Source: Apiospora phragmitis
Taxonomy: Eukaryota > Ascomycota > Sordariomycetes > Amphisphaeriales > Apiosporaceae
Reading direction: 5' to 3'
Length of the DNA: 64,000 nt
Assembly: GCA_038363925.1 (NCBI GenBank)
Contig: JAQQWL010000011.1
Location: 3,968,001 to 4,032,000 of the forward strand
Within the stretch, counting starts at the first letter, position 1. Each line of letters begins with the position of its first letter. Shown in pieces: positions 35,248 through 49,154 of this stretch. Under the pieces are notes generated by a model. The model saw only the letters and a program-made list of their open reading frames with translations, was not told where the DNA came from and searched no databases. Position numbers and translations under genes: made by a program.

Positions 35248-38200
35248 TTACTCTTCGACTTCCTCAGCCTCCTGTGTTAGGTCGGTGTTGATGACCAGGT
35301 CATCCTTCCCCCTCAAGTGCATGACGATTGTTAGCCCCTGTATGCCCAAATCCTCATCCTGCTGCTGCGAACCCTGATCCCGGGCCAAATCGGCGTCGGC
35401 TTCATGGAACGACACTCGCGTCGACATCTCTGCCTTGAGCTGCCGAATCTCCGACGTCAATGTCATGTACCGGTCTTTCCATCCGCAGTCGTGATTCGGG
35501 GGCGCGATAGGGGTTGGTCGATGGATCTCGAGGTTGGATGCCTTGCTGGAAAAGGAGAACGCGTCGTCGGATCCGTTCTCGTAGTTCGAGGCGGAGTTCT
35601 TAACTTGGGGGGCTTCCTCTTCGTCCTGGAAGGAGACCTGTCGTCGCTGCAAGGGTGTCGAGGTGAAACCACTCGCAGTTGCCCGAGTCTCTACGGTACG
35701 CTGTCGATTGGAACTATAGCGGGTCTCAGCGAGGAGTTGGCCAATCTCTTCTTCTTGGGCGCACAGTGAAGCTCTGAGATCGTTGCTTTCGACCGAATCC
35801 GTGGTTAGGTTGGCTTTGCCTAACATATTGTTCGAGGAGGTTTTCAATGGGCTGAAGGCATCTGTTTTCTGCTTTTGTAGACCACGCATAGGCGGCGTTG
35901 GTGACGGTACCTCGCAGAAGATACAGCCTTCCGTATAATCACTTTGGTGCTCATCAAGCGATGAGGACTTCGGTTTCAGGGGTGGAGCTCCCTCCTGGAA
36001 GTGGTTGTGTTTTGGCCGCGCCGCAGATGACTTCTCTGCCATGTCTTGTTGCCGTAATTCTGATGGAAGGCCAAGCCATGTCTCCGACTCCCCTGTGCGT
36101 GGATCGTTTTTTGGGAGTCTTTCATGGCAGATTTTAGATCGATCTTGGGGCTTAATAGTTGACTTGAGGTGTTCTTGGATGGATCGTGGCTACGCATTGA
36201 GCTATCCGGGCGATCGACTCGCCTAGAATGCTCCATGCTGGCTCGAGATAGGTTATACTGACTCCTGGTCTCCACATGCCGCAGCCTGTCCTGAACGTTG
36301 GCAGGTTTCTTGGACGGTGTTTTCAGCCATGGTGGAGGGCTTTCAACCCGACTCTTCGGAGCGATGCCCCTTTTCTGGCCCTTCAAAGCTACACGCTCGT
36401 CGGAAACGTAACTTTGTTGATCGCTGTTGTCTGATCTGGCACCCGGAGCTGTGCTTGGAGTCTTTCCATGGCTGAGATCTTCGGTCCTGGAAGAATGTTG
36501 TACATCTCTTTGTATTGTTCGCTCCGTATGCTTAGTTGTCCGCTCCATGGATTTGGTCTTAACTTCCAGCTCAGCCTGCCCCTTTGCGTCTCCAGTAGGT
36601 TGAAGTTGAGCCTCCTTTTTACTCGGAAACTTTCCCTCGCCCGTGGTAGTGCCTTGGCTAGCAAACATAGCCGGGCCCATCCGCTCGACAATACGAAGTG
36701 GACTCCTTGATGGCGTTGAGTGAGGAGTATCACTGTCGTAAATTGACGACGAGCGTTCTTGGCCCACTACACCTCGCATAATCCTGGATTTTTTGACATG
36801 CCTAAGAATCTGGCGGGTCTCGTGCACTTCAGACTCAGGCTCGGTCAGTTCAGAGGAGGGAATATTCGGGATATCATCCTCGAAGATTGGCTCCACCGAT
36901 GCCGACGAGTAGCGATGCTCTTCGTGAGGCGGATGCCCATGTGACAGAAGCTCTTCCTTGTACCGAAACGAGCCCACTTTCGTGGTTGCTTGGACCTGTG
37001 TAAGGGGTTCGAGCTGCTTGACCGCATGCTGCAAGGTAGCCTCTGCGCTGTTCTCACCTACTTCCGATCCTTTGACTATCTCCCCTCAGCCGATTGCCCT
37101 GTGGCTTTCCCCGTAGAATTTGCATAAGAATCGCGGAGGTTATGGCCGGCTGCCAGTGCAAGATGTTGAGCGATATGGTGGGGGCCATGGAAGTCTGCGG
37201 AGTGATGACGGTGGATGGCATCATGCCGCGCATGCAGAGCTTCTATCGCCGAGGACGATTGCTCAGCTAGTCTGGATTTGGGGGTCGAACCCTGTATCTT
37301 TTGAGGTCGTCCGTCGGTGACGCCTCGTGGGCTTGTATACACGTCCTCATCCTGGCTACTTCGGTATAACGCACAAGAGACACTGTGTCTGAATGGGCGA
37401 TGCCCTTCATGTGTTGCTCTGCAAGCAGGGTTGTCGCACTCGACATCCTCATCCTTACTGGCCTCAGTGCGTGTAGCATGGCCTGCCGTTATTTCTGACT
37501 CCTTATGAGACTGTTTGGTTTTTGTTTCATTGCCAGTCGCCAGTGACACAGCAGTCTTTGATTTTGCCTCTCTATCCGCGATTAGAAATGGATTTTGCTT
37601 TACCGACCAAGTGGGATGCGATCGAAGAGTGTCGGCTCGTACTTGGGGTCGAAGGGGGTTCCTTTCCGCTCCTACGGAGGCCATGCTGTGCTTGTTTGGT
37701 TGTGACACCAACAGACTCTGGGCTGCCTCGCTCGCATTGTCTCCATGATGAGCTTTCGAGGAGGCTTGTACAGAGGGCTGATGTTGCTGTTCTGACCGCT
37801 CCTCGTATCGAACAGTGTGCCGCGATGTAGCCGATTGTTGATGCGACTGAGATGTGACTTCAGTATGTAGAACTTGAGAAGATTGTTGGCGGTGGTTCTG
37901 AGATTCAGGAGTGGTTATTGGTGGTCGACTATATTTTGTCGCAACGTCTTTGGTAATTTTACTTGGATGAAGGGTGAAACGCACATGAGCCTCTTCGCTG
38001 TCTTCAGATACTTCACACAGACAGCGCTCGCAAAAACGGTGACCGCACGCCGAGCATGCCCTTGGTGACCAGGTACGGGCAGAGCAAATGTGGCAGATCC
38101 TGCAGAATCTCCGGGGGCTGGCGTTTCTATCTCCCGAAAGAATTAAGTCTTCTTCATCCGACAGCCAACCAGAAGGCCGGGCGATCCCATACTGCTCAAA

Positions 38201-38743
38201 GAGCTCACGGGCAGATCTTTGACGATTCACCGCAGTGCCCGTGGCAGATTGGCCGGACACAGGCCGGCCCGAAGTTGGTTGATTACGTATCTGTTCGATG
38301 GAGAAGCTGCCTCGGAGGCCAGTGACACGAGGTCCGCAGGCGCTGCATTCCGAAAGTTCAAGCTTGCAGTTGTGCCCTCTGCGGCGATCTCGTGTGATGG
38401 CATGTACATCGCCATGCTTGTTTCGAGGGCTTTTTAGTTCAACAAAAGAATGATCATGCCGTATCAACGATGACTGAGACACACCCAGGTGCTGAGGAGA
38501 CGATTTGACATGTCGGAGACCAGAACGTTGTCCCTAGCCAATTGATACGTTCTCACGGTCCCTCTCCTGCAAGACAGCATCGGATGTTCGATGGCTTGGG
38601 TGTGCAATACCGTGTAGTTGCTGAAGTCGAGATCTGATGGTGCCGCCAGGGACACCTTCGTCGTCCAAAAACTCCAGGTATTCCGGTTGTTGCTGGTCAG
38701 GTATGGCCAAGGTGGAGGCTGCTGATGGCTCAGCTAGGGACAT
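35248..38743 (-). CDS. Large uncharacterised protein with a RING-like Cys/His cluster
   Basis: Start ATG 38743. Exon 1 is 38743-38549; a 57-nt GT-AG intron (38492-38548) contains the only in-frame stop; exon 2 runs to 35248. Residues about 195-226 contain a dense metal-binding-like cluster (CRICHIC, then CSACGHRFCERCLC), which fits a cross-brace or treble-clef zinc fold. A second possible site lies farther on (CDNPAC...H...H...C). Most of the rest is low-complexity, Ser/Gln/Arg-rich and probably disordered, ending in an acidic tail (DLVINTDLTQEAEEVEE). Two homopolymer deletions break exon 2: one G missing in the run at 37082-37085 and one A missing at 36107-36112 (plus-strand C and T runs). 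Corrected length is 1146 residues. The family appears conserved in fungi, but no function can be named. Confidence 0.75.
38492..38548 (-). other. Intron of the Cys/His-cluster gene
   Basis: Donor GTATCA after GAG-AAC, acceptor CTCAG, length 57 nt (a multiple of three); removal takes out the in-frame TAG and keeps frame. Confidence 0.6.
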
Positions 38744-39096
38744 TGTCGTCGAGTGATGATCCCAATGGTTTGCCTGCTTTATGCTATGCTGGGATATCGT
38801 AGCGTATGTCGGGTTAGCATGTTGCTCATGTTAGCCTCTAAGATACTGCTGAATATGACTGTTGATGCATTGTCGAAGGTTAGATGTACTAGGTTGACCT
38901 AGTTCCAAACAGTTGATCTGACACAGACCGCAAAGGGTGGCACTGGAGGTTGTAGAAGGCACAAGAAAAGTATGCGGAAGGAGCAGTGGCTCATGCCATA
39001 GTCATGATTAATTCTTGCAGTTGCGCCCCAGGGTGAATTATAGGAAATCTTGATGTACACGAATGCTCCCCTCGAATTGGCTTCACTCTATGCACT
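38744..39096. other. Intergenic: promoter of the Cys/His-cluster gene and ATP16 3' region
   Basis: Nothing specific was recognised. Confidence 0.4.
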
Positions 39097-39896
39097 CTAT
39101 TTCAGGACAGCCTGAAGACTCTCCAAAACCTATGATGCATTAGCGGAATAAACTTGTCGGAGTTAATGTATTGAGAGCTTACCTCAAGCTCAATCTTGGC
39201 CTCTGCAACATCCTGCTCACTTCCACCCCCGTTTGCGACTTTCTGCGCCTCGGTGATCTGGGCACGAACAGCATCGGCACTGAAGTCTTCGAGCGGGTAA
39301 CCTTCAACTGCGTTGACGCTCATTTCGGAGTTGGGCTGGACGGTAGCAAAGCCACCAGAGACTAAATTGATTTGCAATGTTTAGTTATGCTGTTGGCATC
39401 TGGTGTCGGACAATAGGTGGACATACGAAAGAATCGCTTGCTGCTGCCGCCATCCTCGACGACCTCGATCATGCCGGGCTTCAGCTGCTCAATGGCGGGG
39501 ACGTGGTTGGCCAGGACACCCATATCTCCAGACTCGGCGGGGATGTTGACTTGAACGACGCCCTGCGACTTGTAGATGGCCTATGTGCGGCATATATTAG
39601 CTCGGCTCGCAATTGCGACGGATGTGCACGGCAGAGGAAGCAAGGACTGCTGTTCGTAGCTATTCGATCGCGATGCAGTCGTATATTGGGAAGAGTAATC
39701 GTACCTGATGAGGCAAAGCTAGCGTCAGCTTGATCTGTAAATATCGGTTAGTACTAGTTGCATGCCATGCTATGAAGAGCTATGGAATACTGGCCTTGTC
39801 GGGAGCAGCATCAGCGTAGGTTCTGCGCTGAAGAGGAGCGCGGAAAGCTGCAGGGCGAGCTCTCAGAGCTGCTCGGGCAATGCGGAGGGAGTTCAT
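39097..39896 (-). CDS. ATP16: Mitochondrial ATP synthase F1 delta subunit
   Basis: Five exons: 39896-39795, 39734-39705, 39580-39427, 39361-39183 and 39129-39097. They join in perfect frame to 165 residues, the usual fungal length. The subunit sits in the central stalk of F1 with gamma and epsilon and links it to the c-ring. Seen: an Arg-rich mitochondrial presequence (MNSLRIARAALRAR...RRTYA), then IKLTLALPHQ, VVQVNIPAESGDMGVLANHVPAIEQLKPG, SGGFATVQPNSEMSVNAVEGYPLEDFS, and the C-terminal helix ending LESLQAVLK. Introns 2-4 are GT-AG. Intron 1 begins with GC (AAG|GCCAGT) and has a perfect TACTAAC branch site. No frame problems were found. Confidence 0.97.
39735..39794 (-). other. GC-AG intron 1 of ATP16
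   Basis: Sixty nt. The donor is AAG|GCCAGT and the acceptor TTACAG, with a GTACTAACC branch site. Phase-0 joining of GAC-AAG to ATC-AAG reproduces the conserved DKIKLTLALP. A GT two bases from CCA (CCA|GTATTC) would break frame. Confidence 0.8.
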
Positions 39897-42800
39897 TTTG
39901 ACGGGTGATGTCAATTGGGAATTTCACTGTACGAAGCGGCCTCTATGCTCACGATACCTCGTCACGCAAAATTGAGAAGGCCCAGGTTGCTTGCGGCTGT
40001 TTGCTCGGATAATCTCGCTCGCCGAAAGGCTTCATTGCAGGTGCTGGGCGTGTTCAATTGCAGGTACCTAGATACATAGGTACACTAGAGCTTGAGAGAA
40101 TTACATAAGCAGCCCCAGGTCATGTGACGAAATCACTCTAACGATCAAGACGAATGGCGCTTACATACGGAGTATCCGGCCTTCAAAAAAACCGACCTTC
40201 CGCAGACCTTACCGAATGCCGAGCCACACATCCATGAGTCGCATACGACGAACATAGCCCGTCTGCCACCCATCATGCCATATCTCGTCATCTCCTGAGA
40301 ATGGCTGGCAAGTGGCACGCTTCTTACATCACTATTGTTGCGAAATCCTACACGATGTTGAACAGCCATCTTATGTCACTCCTCATGGCAGCGTAGCGGT
40401 ATTTGTCTTGAGGACGCGCGAGTAAGCAGCCTCCTACCAGTACAGGCCGTATTCGTTTCTCCAACCCGTACTGGCCCAACTTCACGTGTAACAGTTCTAG
40501 ACTCCAGCTTACGTGCCACAACTTCCAATTCGGCGGACTGGCACAGTACAAGTGTATATTCATCACAAGTATGTATGTATCTATCCGTGCTGTGCCCCTC
40601 GATTGCAACGGTACTGGGCTGCTGGATGGAAAGGGCACTCGAGGTGCAGAATATGACTCGTTGCTGTATTGCGCATGTTTGCGGGTGGTGCGGGACGTTG
40701 CTATTCTCGTAGCCTTTGCGCTTACCTCTTCCCCATCCAACGGCGAAACCAATTCGGCTTGTAAGACAGGCAGACAGCAATGTATTGGCCGTCTCAAGAT
40801 CCAACGACTTTCACCCTTGATGAGAGAAAGGGGCCGAATCCGGCTGCCTGGCTGTTGCGACTCCCTAATGGTCTTCGAGGCCATGTGTGTGTTCCGTGAC
40901 ACTGTTGGGGCATCTTGGCGTAACCTTGAATGGGTGAACATGTGTTTAGCCATGGCTCTGCTACGTTCATGATGTACCAGTACAGTAATAAAACTTTGAG
41001 TCGGGAAAACTATAGCATGTCTATTATTATCATCAGAGCTCGTGCCCAAAACCTTATGCCGCCCTGCCAAGAGACCGGACAGAATACTTGAATGCTTGAA
41101 GTGTGGATGGCTTTGCAGTCTCAGCCTCGAATCTATCCCACATACGTCACCGGCTACTGAGGGCGATACTTGCCAAGAGATAATAAGCTTCACGATTCAC
41201 AAAGCTCGTCGAGGATATTGCTTACAGAAAAGAAGCCTGTTCGCAAACGCACCGTCCGAACTGTTCCCTTCCATCCGAGTCAGATAACGGTGCCTTGCGG
41301 TCCGCGGACTCCATTGGAGACCGACGATAGTTGTCACTGCATCTACGTATTCCCTTACTACACAAACATACATCTCATGCTACTAAGGCTGGAATTCGTA
41401 TTACGAGACCTGTCGTCTGCCCAGGGTGAAAGAGGACCCTGAAATCCTTCGTCGCGCAGAGAGGGGTCGATGGCTGTCCAGGTTTGGAACCCTTGACCGA
41501 ACAGAACTACTGGCCGATGGTATATGCCACTACGCGCTGATGCCGCCCATGCCACCATGTGTCTTCTGGATCCATCTGGGTTGGTCTTCCTAATAACGGC
41601 CCAATCGAGAAGTCTTAGGCGGGGTATCACAGATCATTCCGCTCGCCCAGTTTCTTGGGAAAGATGGGGTGCGTAAGGGTGCGTAAGGGCGCGGGGTTGA
41701 CAGCATCCATCCATCCAGAGATGGTAATCCGTGAGTGGTGAGTGTTGTGGTAGTGTTGTGAACACCGAATAGAACGAGCCGCCGTAATCGCTGTCGGTAT
41801 GGTGATTCATCAGAGTAGTTGGCGGTCAACACGCGCTATCTTTGTGCTGAACGAGGTGAGAGAGATGGGCAACGGCTGAGTTGGACACTTGCTACAACAC
41901 TGCTGGATGCCGAAGATACTATGAAGTCAGTTGGCAGCGAGAGTCGATTCAAGTGACTCCAGCCTCTGTTCGGTCATCAGTCCGAGGCCTGCAATGCACG
42001 TGTAAGGTAGTTGCTTCACAAGGTGGTTTCAACTGTCAGCTATCCAGCTTCGAAGACTATCCTGATGATCCCCCACCTGGCTCGCATTTTTGTGTTGCCT
42101 TCGTTTACCGCGCCAACTCAATTGAGAGAATTACCGTTGTTTGGACTTGTGGGACATACATAGATAAATTGACAGATTTATGAAGTCATTTGGAAGTGAG
42201 GGGGGAGTATGTCGGCTCCTGCAACTGAGTTACCCAAGAAGGAATATTGCATACCTGCACCAGGCAGCCTAAATGACGGACAGGTATTGGAGGAACGTGA
42301 GGAACCTGTCTTCTGCTGTTTGCATCTAAGAAGATACGGTTAGTACCTACCTATGTACACACACATCCTGCTAACCTACTATCCATTACTTCACGACGGA
42401 CATTGATTCCCAGGCAACCCGAATCCCGATCGGAGTACCCTACAAGCATCTTCTCAAGCAATGGGTGAAGAGTCCACTCGACTCGAATACATGTAGTACC
42501 TAACCTTAGCGTTTGAGGAATAAGATTGGAATGTCTATCATCATGCAGGGACTGATGAATTTGCTACCACAACTCCGTAAAGAGAGCGCACATCAGATCA
42601 GACCTTGAAAGACCTTGAAGAGCGCCACCGAGGTTAAAACAAATCGCGGTGCATAAGTTACTTGACACCAGCACCAGGCAATTTCCACTACTTTTAACGC
42701 TCACTGCCTCACTTGTGAGCATGGAATCTACACGTTGGGTATTGCAAATCCAGCAGAAGCATAGGGCATACTTTTCCTGCGAGAAGTGAAACCAGCAGCA

Positions 42801-44916
42801 TTAGTTTTCCATGCTATGCTATGCTATGCACCACGGATTGGCATTTCACCTGCCAGCTAGCCAGATGCCTGGCCCCTCTGTAGCATGTCTCACGGAGGTG
42901 ATCTGAACAGTAAGAAGTGGTATGTAAACCAAGCCAATGGGAAAAGCCCCGAAATAACCTACCTCCTGTCGAGCTAGACGGTTTGCAGATGCATGTCGCC
43001 ATCGCACAAGAGCACATGCGTCAATGCAAGTGCTGCTGGGTTCGGACGCCTGCTACTGGCCCGCCAACCCCTCAACAGGGGGTGTCCGGGTGCATAAGGG
43101 TAGGGTAGCCCTGAAGGTGTTTATTTTGGTCGACCGCAATTTTGGAAATGGCACTGTTCAGAACATTTTCTGGGACAGGAGAAAAAAAATCTGCTCTATC
43201 TAGGGTGTACACGGGACTTCCAGAGAGAAAATCATCGAAATAGTCCCGGCTTGAGAGTAGTGAAGCGCGGCTTCGGGGCCAGATCAGAGCCCTGCATCTG
43301 TTTTCAAACAAGCCGAGCCAAAGTTTAGGAGGCAGGCCAATAGAAACCCCTGAATTAAGGGGGGACCCCAACAACTGGCAATGGAACTCCCAGCAAAAAC
43401 AAAAGCCCAAAGCCATCTTCCCCAGTCAGTGATCCGATCCACAGTTGGACGATGGACTGTACGCAAAGAACCTGTAAGTACTGTACCGCAGGAGTAGGAT
43501 ACCGGTCCCAGCGGGGCTACTGCAGAGGGGGCTAGTACTTACTTAGACTTACTGTATACTCTCAGCCAAGTATATGCACACTGTAGTAGCAAGATATGAT
43601 ACTTCGCATCCGGCGAACGCGACCATCAAACAACATGTATTTCCCCCAGTTCAGACGGTTTAAAAGTCTCAAGTTCCAAGTTCCTTACCGCCTCTTCAGG
43701 GTTTTTTCTTCCTTTCTTGGTCGCTTGCACCTGCCTCCACCGCCCAAATCTACCCACTCGCACACAAGGGCCATTCATTGATGAGATGGGAGAGAGGAGT
43801 GATTTTGATTTGATTACCTGTAGCGAAGAATGGGGGGTGTGAAAAAGCCCTTCTGCCCTTGGTCGTCTCCTCCTCGAGCTAGCCTGTCACGTTAATACCT
43901 CAAAGCAAAGAGTCGCCCCTGGGTCGGGCACCACGGCACCTCACCTCTCAAAAGGGTCCATTTCTCCCACGCAATCCAACGATCGCCCACTTGTCGGACT
44001 CTTATGCGCGTTGACTGAACCACTACTACCTACCTACTCGGTGCGCTGCGCTGCTGCATTGCTTTTGGTTGTCAGCACCGAAAGAGAACGGAAAAAAAAA
44101 CCTGATATATTCTTGCTGATATCATCTTTCCCAATTTTCTGCTGACGCATTCGACTCGTCAACCCGAGTTTCTACGAACCTTGTCTCATCTTGTTTCCCA
44201 TTGTTCACCAGTCGCCAAATCCATAGTTTTAACGTCATTCGAGCATTTGAGAAGGCCAAGACTTCGCCAGAGACCCTGCCACTCCTGCGGCCCCCGAAGC
44301 GCATCTGTTGCAGCCTGTCCTGTGGTTTCGCTTCCTGCAGATCTTTCTTAACCACTTTTGCACCAGTGGGAAACAAACATAGCCCACCTCTAAGGTCAGA
44401 CACCAACAGAGCCTGTGCCTTATTACCCGCCTGTCTGCATCTGCTCCCCCCCCATCAAGAGAGGTGTGTGCCACTTCCGGCGCGTCATTACTTGAGGGCA
44501 AATTTGGTCATTGCCCATCAGTCAGCTCTCTCTCCTGCGCGGCGAGATCGGATTTCCACCCTCAACAACAAAAAACACATTTTACCAACACCCGGACTTC
44601 GTTCAGAACACCATGACCTTGGAATTATAGCCGCGCTGTCCTTAGGGACACCATACTGGTCGTGAAGACGGCACATAGTGCAATATTCATCAACAACTCT
44701 AACTCTAAAAAAAAAGTCGCTTGGCGATTCTCGCTTGTTATTGCGGTATCCCATATCTTGTCCGAACCGTTTATCGATCGCGTCGTTGAACGACTTTGCG
44801 ACTCTTGTCTGCCCAGGCAGTATAACTTGTCCTAAATCTGCGAGCATCTGGTCTAGTAGTGGCCAATATTTCACTACTTATCACCCATAGCCGCGGTCAC
44901 TTTCCCCTTACCTGCG
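39897..44916. other. 5-kb gene-poor stretch upstream of ATP16 and the DUF2457 gene
   Basis: No gene is supported. A 281-codon minus-strand frame (40348-41193) begins with GTG and has no recognisable domain. A 100-codon frame at 41881-42183 begins with TTG. TACGGAGTA is at 40166-40174, and a CTATG pentamer array at about 42810-42828. The final 1.3 kb (about 43590-44916) is pyrimidine-rich and likely the promoter and long leader of the DUF2457 gene. Confidence 0.45.
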
Positions 44917-47194
44917 ATGGCCCGAGACCGAACCCACGACTCTGCCACGTCCATTATGATGGCGTGGTCATCCCAAAGTGCACACATGCAGCACGAAACC
45001 GAAGATGAGGTGGCGGCAGAAGTCGACGAACCTCCTGACGACTCTCGTTCAACGTCCAGGAACAGCCAATTCCGGCGAGCAACTGTCAGGAAATGCACAG
45101 AGCCTTCGCAGTCACTTCTGACGAAGGCTCTACACCAGTATGACGACGACGAAACCGCTCCCGTTACTCTCGACTTCTCTTCAAGGCGCCGCTCCTTGAA
45201 CAGCACTGCCAGCCTCGCTTCGACCGCCGATCTCACCAGCGATACTGGGTTGACAAGCCCCGCACGCACGAATACACCCAGTCCCCCACCACCCGTCATC
45301 CGCCTGGGTCCGCTGGCTGGTGATACCTTGATCTCTAAGCTAAGGTCCACTGGCCAGTCTCCCCAACCCTCTGACATGGATGTCACCCCAAAGAAGACCA
45401 CGAACCCGGCAGCTGCCGATACTCAGCCGACGCGTCCTGTGGAGGCCTTGGCAAAGAAGAGATGTATCTCCTTCGCTTGTGGACCGAAACCAGAACCCAA
45501 GAAGCCTGCTGTAACCGAGCCAGTGAACCCTCCTCAGCGGAAGACCTGCATCACATTCGCATGCACTTCGAAGACTACCCCCCCAGATGTGGAAAAGCCC
45601 CAAGTGGCCATTCCTACTCTGGTTGAACCGAGTCACAGAAGCAGTGGCCGATCCCCGTCAACCCTACGAAAGTACCGGTCTCCTTCCACTGGTCGCTCGC
45701 GACGATCCTTGACTCCCCGAAGGTCATCGCAGAGTCCAGTGGCTTTCCGATCCAAGAAGTACTTGACAGCCAACCCCGTGGACCTGAACTGTGACTCGAC
45801 GAGATTTTGCGAATTTGCTAGCAACGAGCCTCGTGAAGAGGATTGGATACGCCAGAATCCACCTACAGCGGCTGCACGGTTGACCATTAACGACACTCTC
45901 CAGAAGGAGAATGTCATTCGTCGCCTGGGGAAGGAAGCCGAAGATGAAGCTTTGGAGGAGGAGGAGGAGGAGGAGGAACAAGAGGGAAATGTTGAAGATG
46001 AGGACGACGAAGACGAGGACGAAGACGAAAATGACGACGAGGATGATGTGGCTCTAGATGACGAAGACGAGCTGGGGGAAGAGGAGGTTGATGAGGACAA
46101 CGATTCGTTATCCGGTTATGGAACAGACGACGACTGTTCGGATGGGTACAATACGGATAACGAGGTTGGCTTCGCCGACTCCGATGACGAAGACGAGGGC
46201 GAAGACCTGGAGCTGTGGACGCATGGTCAAGCCGCGCTCTTGCAGTTGTCCGGAGCCACACCTGTCAACTGTCGACCCTCTCTGTCTGGCAGTCGATCCG
46301 ACTCCTCATCCGACGCATCTAACTCACAGCCACTTTCCCGGGAGAAAACACGGCGCATCAAAATTCGACCGGGCACACCTGAGCTTCCTGATAGTACGGA
46401 TTTTGTCTGTGGCACTTTAGATGAAGATCGGCCGCTCGAAGATGCTTATATATCATGCATCACACAGAGGCGGTTAGAGAAGCTCTGCCTGATTCCCCAA
46501 GATATTGATCCTAGTTTCCCCACCTCCGAACCAGAGGACGAGTTGGTCAATTCTTATCAGGCCGGCCAAGACAGCGACGATCAAGTCTGGATCCACGGCG
46601 AACTTGAGGACTTACACCACGAAAACGGCAGAGCTGATCGTTGGAAGAAGCGAGGCGAACAAACATCACCGAAGAGGTATCGTTCTCCGCCGCCAAAGCG
46701 ACTTCATTCACCTGCACCCAAAGCTCGCGGGCGGTCTCTCCAGACGGGTTGCCGAGAAGCCTTCACCTAAAAGAATGGTCTCACCTGCTCCTGGCCACAA
46801 AGCTCCGTGCGCCTCACCCAAGCAAATTGGCAAGCGAGGACGTGAATTTAACAAGACGCTCGCTTTCCGGCCTGGTCTCACTCAAACCAAGTCGCTGCCT
46901 CGTGCTCCTGCTTTCTTCGCACACAACCTGAGGGGCCAGCGACGCCGACAGGCAGCCTATACCGGTGCTAAGGGGCATGTTCGAGGTGCCATTGATATCG
47001 TCAAGGGCCTCGAACACAAGCGTCAGAGACGACGAGAGAAGTACATGCATAAACACTTCAACCGGGCTCGGAAGGGTCAGGTTCCGGAGAAGCGCCCTCA
47101 ACCAGGCCAAGGCCTAGTACGAATGAGAGAGTTGGGGCTTCATATGGCAGGCAAAGCTGGTCCTAACCCTGTCCAATATGTTCTTTCCATCTAG
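44917..47194 (+). CDS. Acidic nuclear-type protein, DUF2457-like
   Basis: ATG 44917, no intron. The two short repeats KRCISFACG (about residue 185) and KTCITFACT, an Arg/Ser-rich segment (SPSTLRKYRSPSTGRSRRSLTPRRS), then a 120-residue Glu/Asp tract (about 45950-46210) and the C-terminal block FNKTLAFRPGLTQTKSLPRAPAFFAHNL followed by a basic segment resemble the fungal DUF2457 family as I remember it. The frame to the first stop (46770) lacks the conserved C-terminal block, which lies one frame over. Removing one base near 46727-46733 (GCGGGCGG) gives VAEKPSPKRMVSPAP and a 758-residue protein ending at 47194. Function is unknown; charged runs suggest a nuclear or chromatin-linked role, which is inference only. 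Confidence 0.78.
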
Positions 47195-48168
47195 AAAGAG
47201 CATGTGTTGGCTGTTCTTCTTGCCTTGATACCCTGGTGCACTCCGCTTTTTAAGTACTACGAGTTATGACTATTTCATCCGCATCATACCTTACATTTTA
47301 CACTGTTTATTTTACCATTTCCCTTATGGCGGTCTGTTTGTTTACAGGGCCAGCCTTTTTATGTATATAGAGATACATCACTTACAATTCTTTCATGACC
47401 GATATCTTTGGGCATTCGGGAGGCGCGGTAGCATCACGGATACCATGGCATTGGATACAGGCGCATCATCGGGGGGATAGTCAGGTGGCGATCCGGCTCA
47501 TCATTTACAATTGAATATTTCCAACGTTTTGATTGGACACAGACACAAGCAAAGATTTGTAAAGTTGCCATGATTTTCCAGTTGGAACGTAGATATTTTG
47601 CAGGTGACCTTGGAGCGTCGTGGGTAAGGCAGGAAGGTATGCGATCATGATATCTATGGGTGACTCCTACCAGGTGGGCGGATCCGAAACACCGGGAAAG
47701 CTGCAATGGCACCATTCTTGTGATCAGCAGCGTGCATTTGTTCTGATGGCTATGTTGTAATATTGATGCAACGCAAGGAACGCTCTTCCAAGCCGTTTGC
47801 GATCAAACAAGCGACATTGAGACTGTCCTCTTTGAAGGCTCCGACTCCGACTCGGTCAGACGGTACGTCAGATTGAATTCACACCGTGGGCTCTGAGCCA
47901 ATCACATGGGGCCGTCCGTACCTGCTGGCCCTTTCAGCAGTAGCAACTGGGACAAGTGACAAAGTCCAAGTCTAGCCTGCATGCATACTTGTCATCCAAA
48001 TCCCAAAATCCACCTCGAGCCCATCCACCGTACTTGCCTGCTCACCTTTTGTCTCACGACGCTCGACAAGGAATACTCAGCACCAGCACCAGCACCAGCA
48101 TCCTATTGCTCTCCGCCGCTGGCTACCGAAAACCTCTCCTCGAATCTCGAGATAGCAATCCCGCCATC
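47195..48168. other. Intergenic: SAR1 promoter
   Basis: No gene was recognised. The last 250 bases before the SAR1 start are C-rich, with an AGCACC-type array at about 48080-48102. Confidence 0.5.

Positions 48169-49154
<986 letters not shown>

Noticed and set aside
40348..41193. 281-codon minus-strand open frame
   Set aside because: It starts with GTG, composition is not gene-like, and no domain is visible; probably a chance open frame.
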